Positions 5,715-6,033 of a DNA stretch of 6,033 bases are shown here, one piece after another. A program made the translations under genes and the position numbers. Each line of letters starts with the position of its first letter. Position 1 is the first letter of the stretch. A model generated the notes under the pieces. The model saw only the letters and a program-made list of their open reading frames with translations. It was not told the DNA's origin and did not search any database. Source of the DNA: an uncultured Saprospiraceae bacterium (GTDB taxonomy: Bacteria; Bacteroidota; Bacteroidia; Chitinophagales; Saprospiraceae); contig CALDEO010000040.1 of the NCBI GenBank assembly GCA_937942465.1, forward strand, positions 1 to 6,033. The letters are read 5' to 3'.

Positions 5715-6033
5715 TTATGATTCGGCAGTTACTTTATCTAGTAGTCTAAATCCATTTCCATGAATATTTACTATTTCTAGATTTGTATCCTTGCTTAAGT
5801 ACTTTCTAAGTTTCGTTACGAATACATCCATACTTCTTGCTGTAAAGTAGTTATCCTCTCCCCATATTTTAGTCAAGGCTACAGATCTCTCAAGTACATT
5901 GTTTTTGTGTAAACAGAATAACCTAAGCAAATGCGCTTCCTTTGGAGATAACTTATCTTGTGATTTTTCGTCACCAGAAGTATACGTCAGTATTCTCAAC
6001 GGGTAATTGAAATGGTATTTACCGATTTCAAAT
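5715..6033 (-). CDS. OmpR-family response regulator, C-terminal DNA-binding domain (5' end outside window)
   Basis: Only the last 105 residues are in the window; the frame is open through base 6033 with no stop, so the gene continues to the right and its receiver domain is unseen. The fragment is a complete winged-helix effector domain. It starts with FEIGKYHFNYPLRILTY, the N-terminal sheet, then KLSPKEAHLLRL (helix 1), NNVLERSVALTKIWG (helix 2 and loop), RSMDVFVTKLRKYL (recognition helix) and IVNIHGNGFRLL (wing hairpin). The TTG at 5999 is an internal Leu codon within the first sheet, not a start. The sequence strongly resembles RprY-type regulators of Bacteroidota, which work with a membrane sensor kinase, but targets and partner cannot be read here. 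It converges on the pseudouridine synthase gene and ends just before the shared terminator. Confidence 0.92.
   Translation of the reverse strand, partial: FEIGKYHFNYPLRILTYTSGDEKSQDKLSPKEAHLLRLFCLHKNNVLERSVALTKIWGEDNYFTARSMDVFVTKLRKYLSKDTNLEIVNIHGNGFRLLDKVTAES

Noticed and set aside
5715..5999. A 94-aa stand-alone DNA-binding protein starting at TTG 5999
   Set aside because: The frame continues upstream to the window edge with conserved response-regulator sequence (FEIGKYHFNY), so the TTG is an internal Leu codon and the gene is a truncated view of a full-length regulator.

Overview
The window most likely comes from a member of the Bacteroidota (class not resolved; the secreted protein and general style would fit Saprospiria or a relative). 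The evidence is that genes lack Shine-Dalgarno sequences and have A/T-rich leaders, that a perfect TAnnTTTG-type -7 element lies upstream of dnaB, and that the NatA/NatB-like ABC pair and the RprY-like response-regulator fragment have sequences typical of that phylum. G+C looks near 40% by eye. The window reads as ordinary chromosome: I see no insertion sequence, phage gene, CRISPR array, tRNA or rRNA.

Layout. Bases 1-2032 (minus strand) hold a two-gene ABC exporter operon: an ATPase, then a permease overlapping it by 8 nt and running off the left edge. A 248-bp divergent spacer follows. Bases 2281-2949 (plus) encode a secreted protein of unknown function with a long C-terminal coiled coil, closed by a strong intrinsic terminator at 2997-3032. 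A spacer (3033-3306) carries a doubtful 51-aa ORF, two DnaA-box-like 9-mers and the -7 element. Then come the replicative helicase gene dnaB (3307-4821) and, 60 bp on, an RsuA/RluB-family rRNA pseudouridine synthase (4882-5592). A long hairpin at 5645-5690 separates it from a convergent minus-strand gene. That gene is the DNA-binding end of an OmpR-family response regulator whose receiver domain lies beyond the right edge.

How the genes relate. The ATPase and permease clearly form one machine. dnaB and the pseudouridine synthase may share transcription, although a perfect 8-bp inverted repeat directly after the dnaB stop could reduce read-through. The other genes are independent units.

No convincing new multi-gene system is visible. 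The points most worth a second look are the SSB-like acidic Pro-Phe tip on DnaB, the DnaA-box-like pair upstream of dnaB, and the uncharacterised secreted coiled-coil protein.
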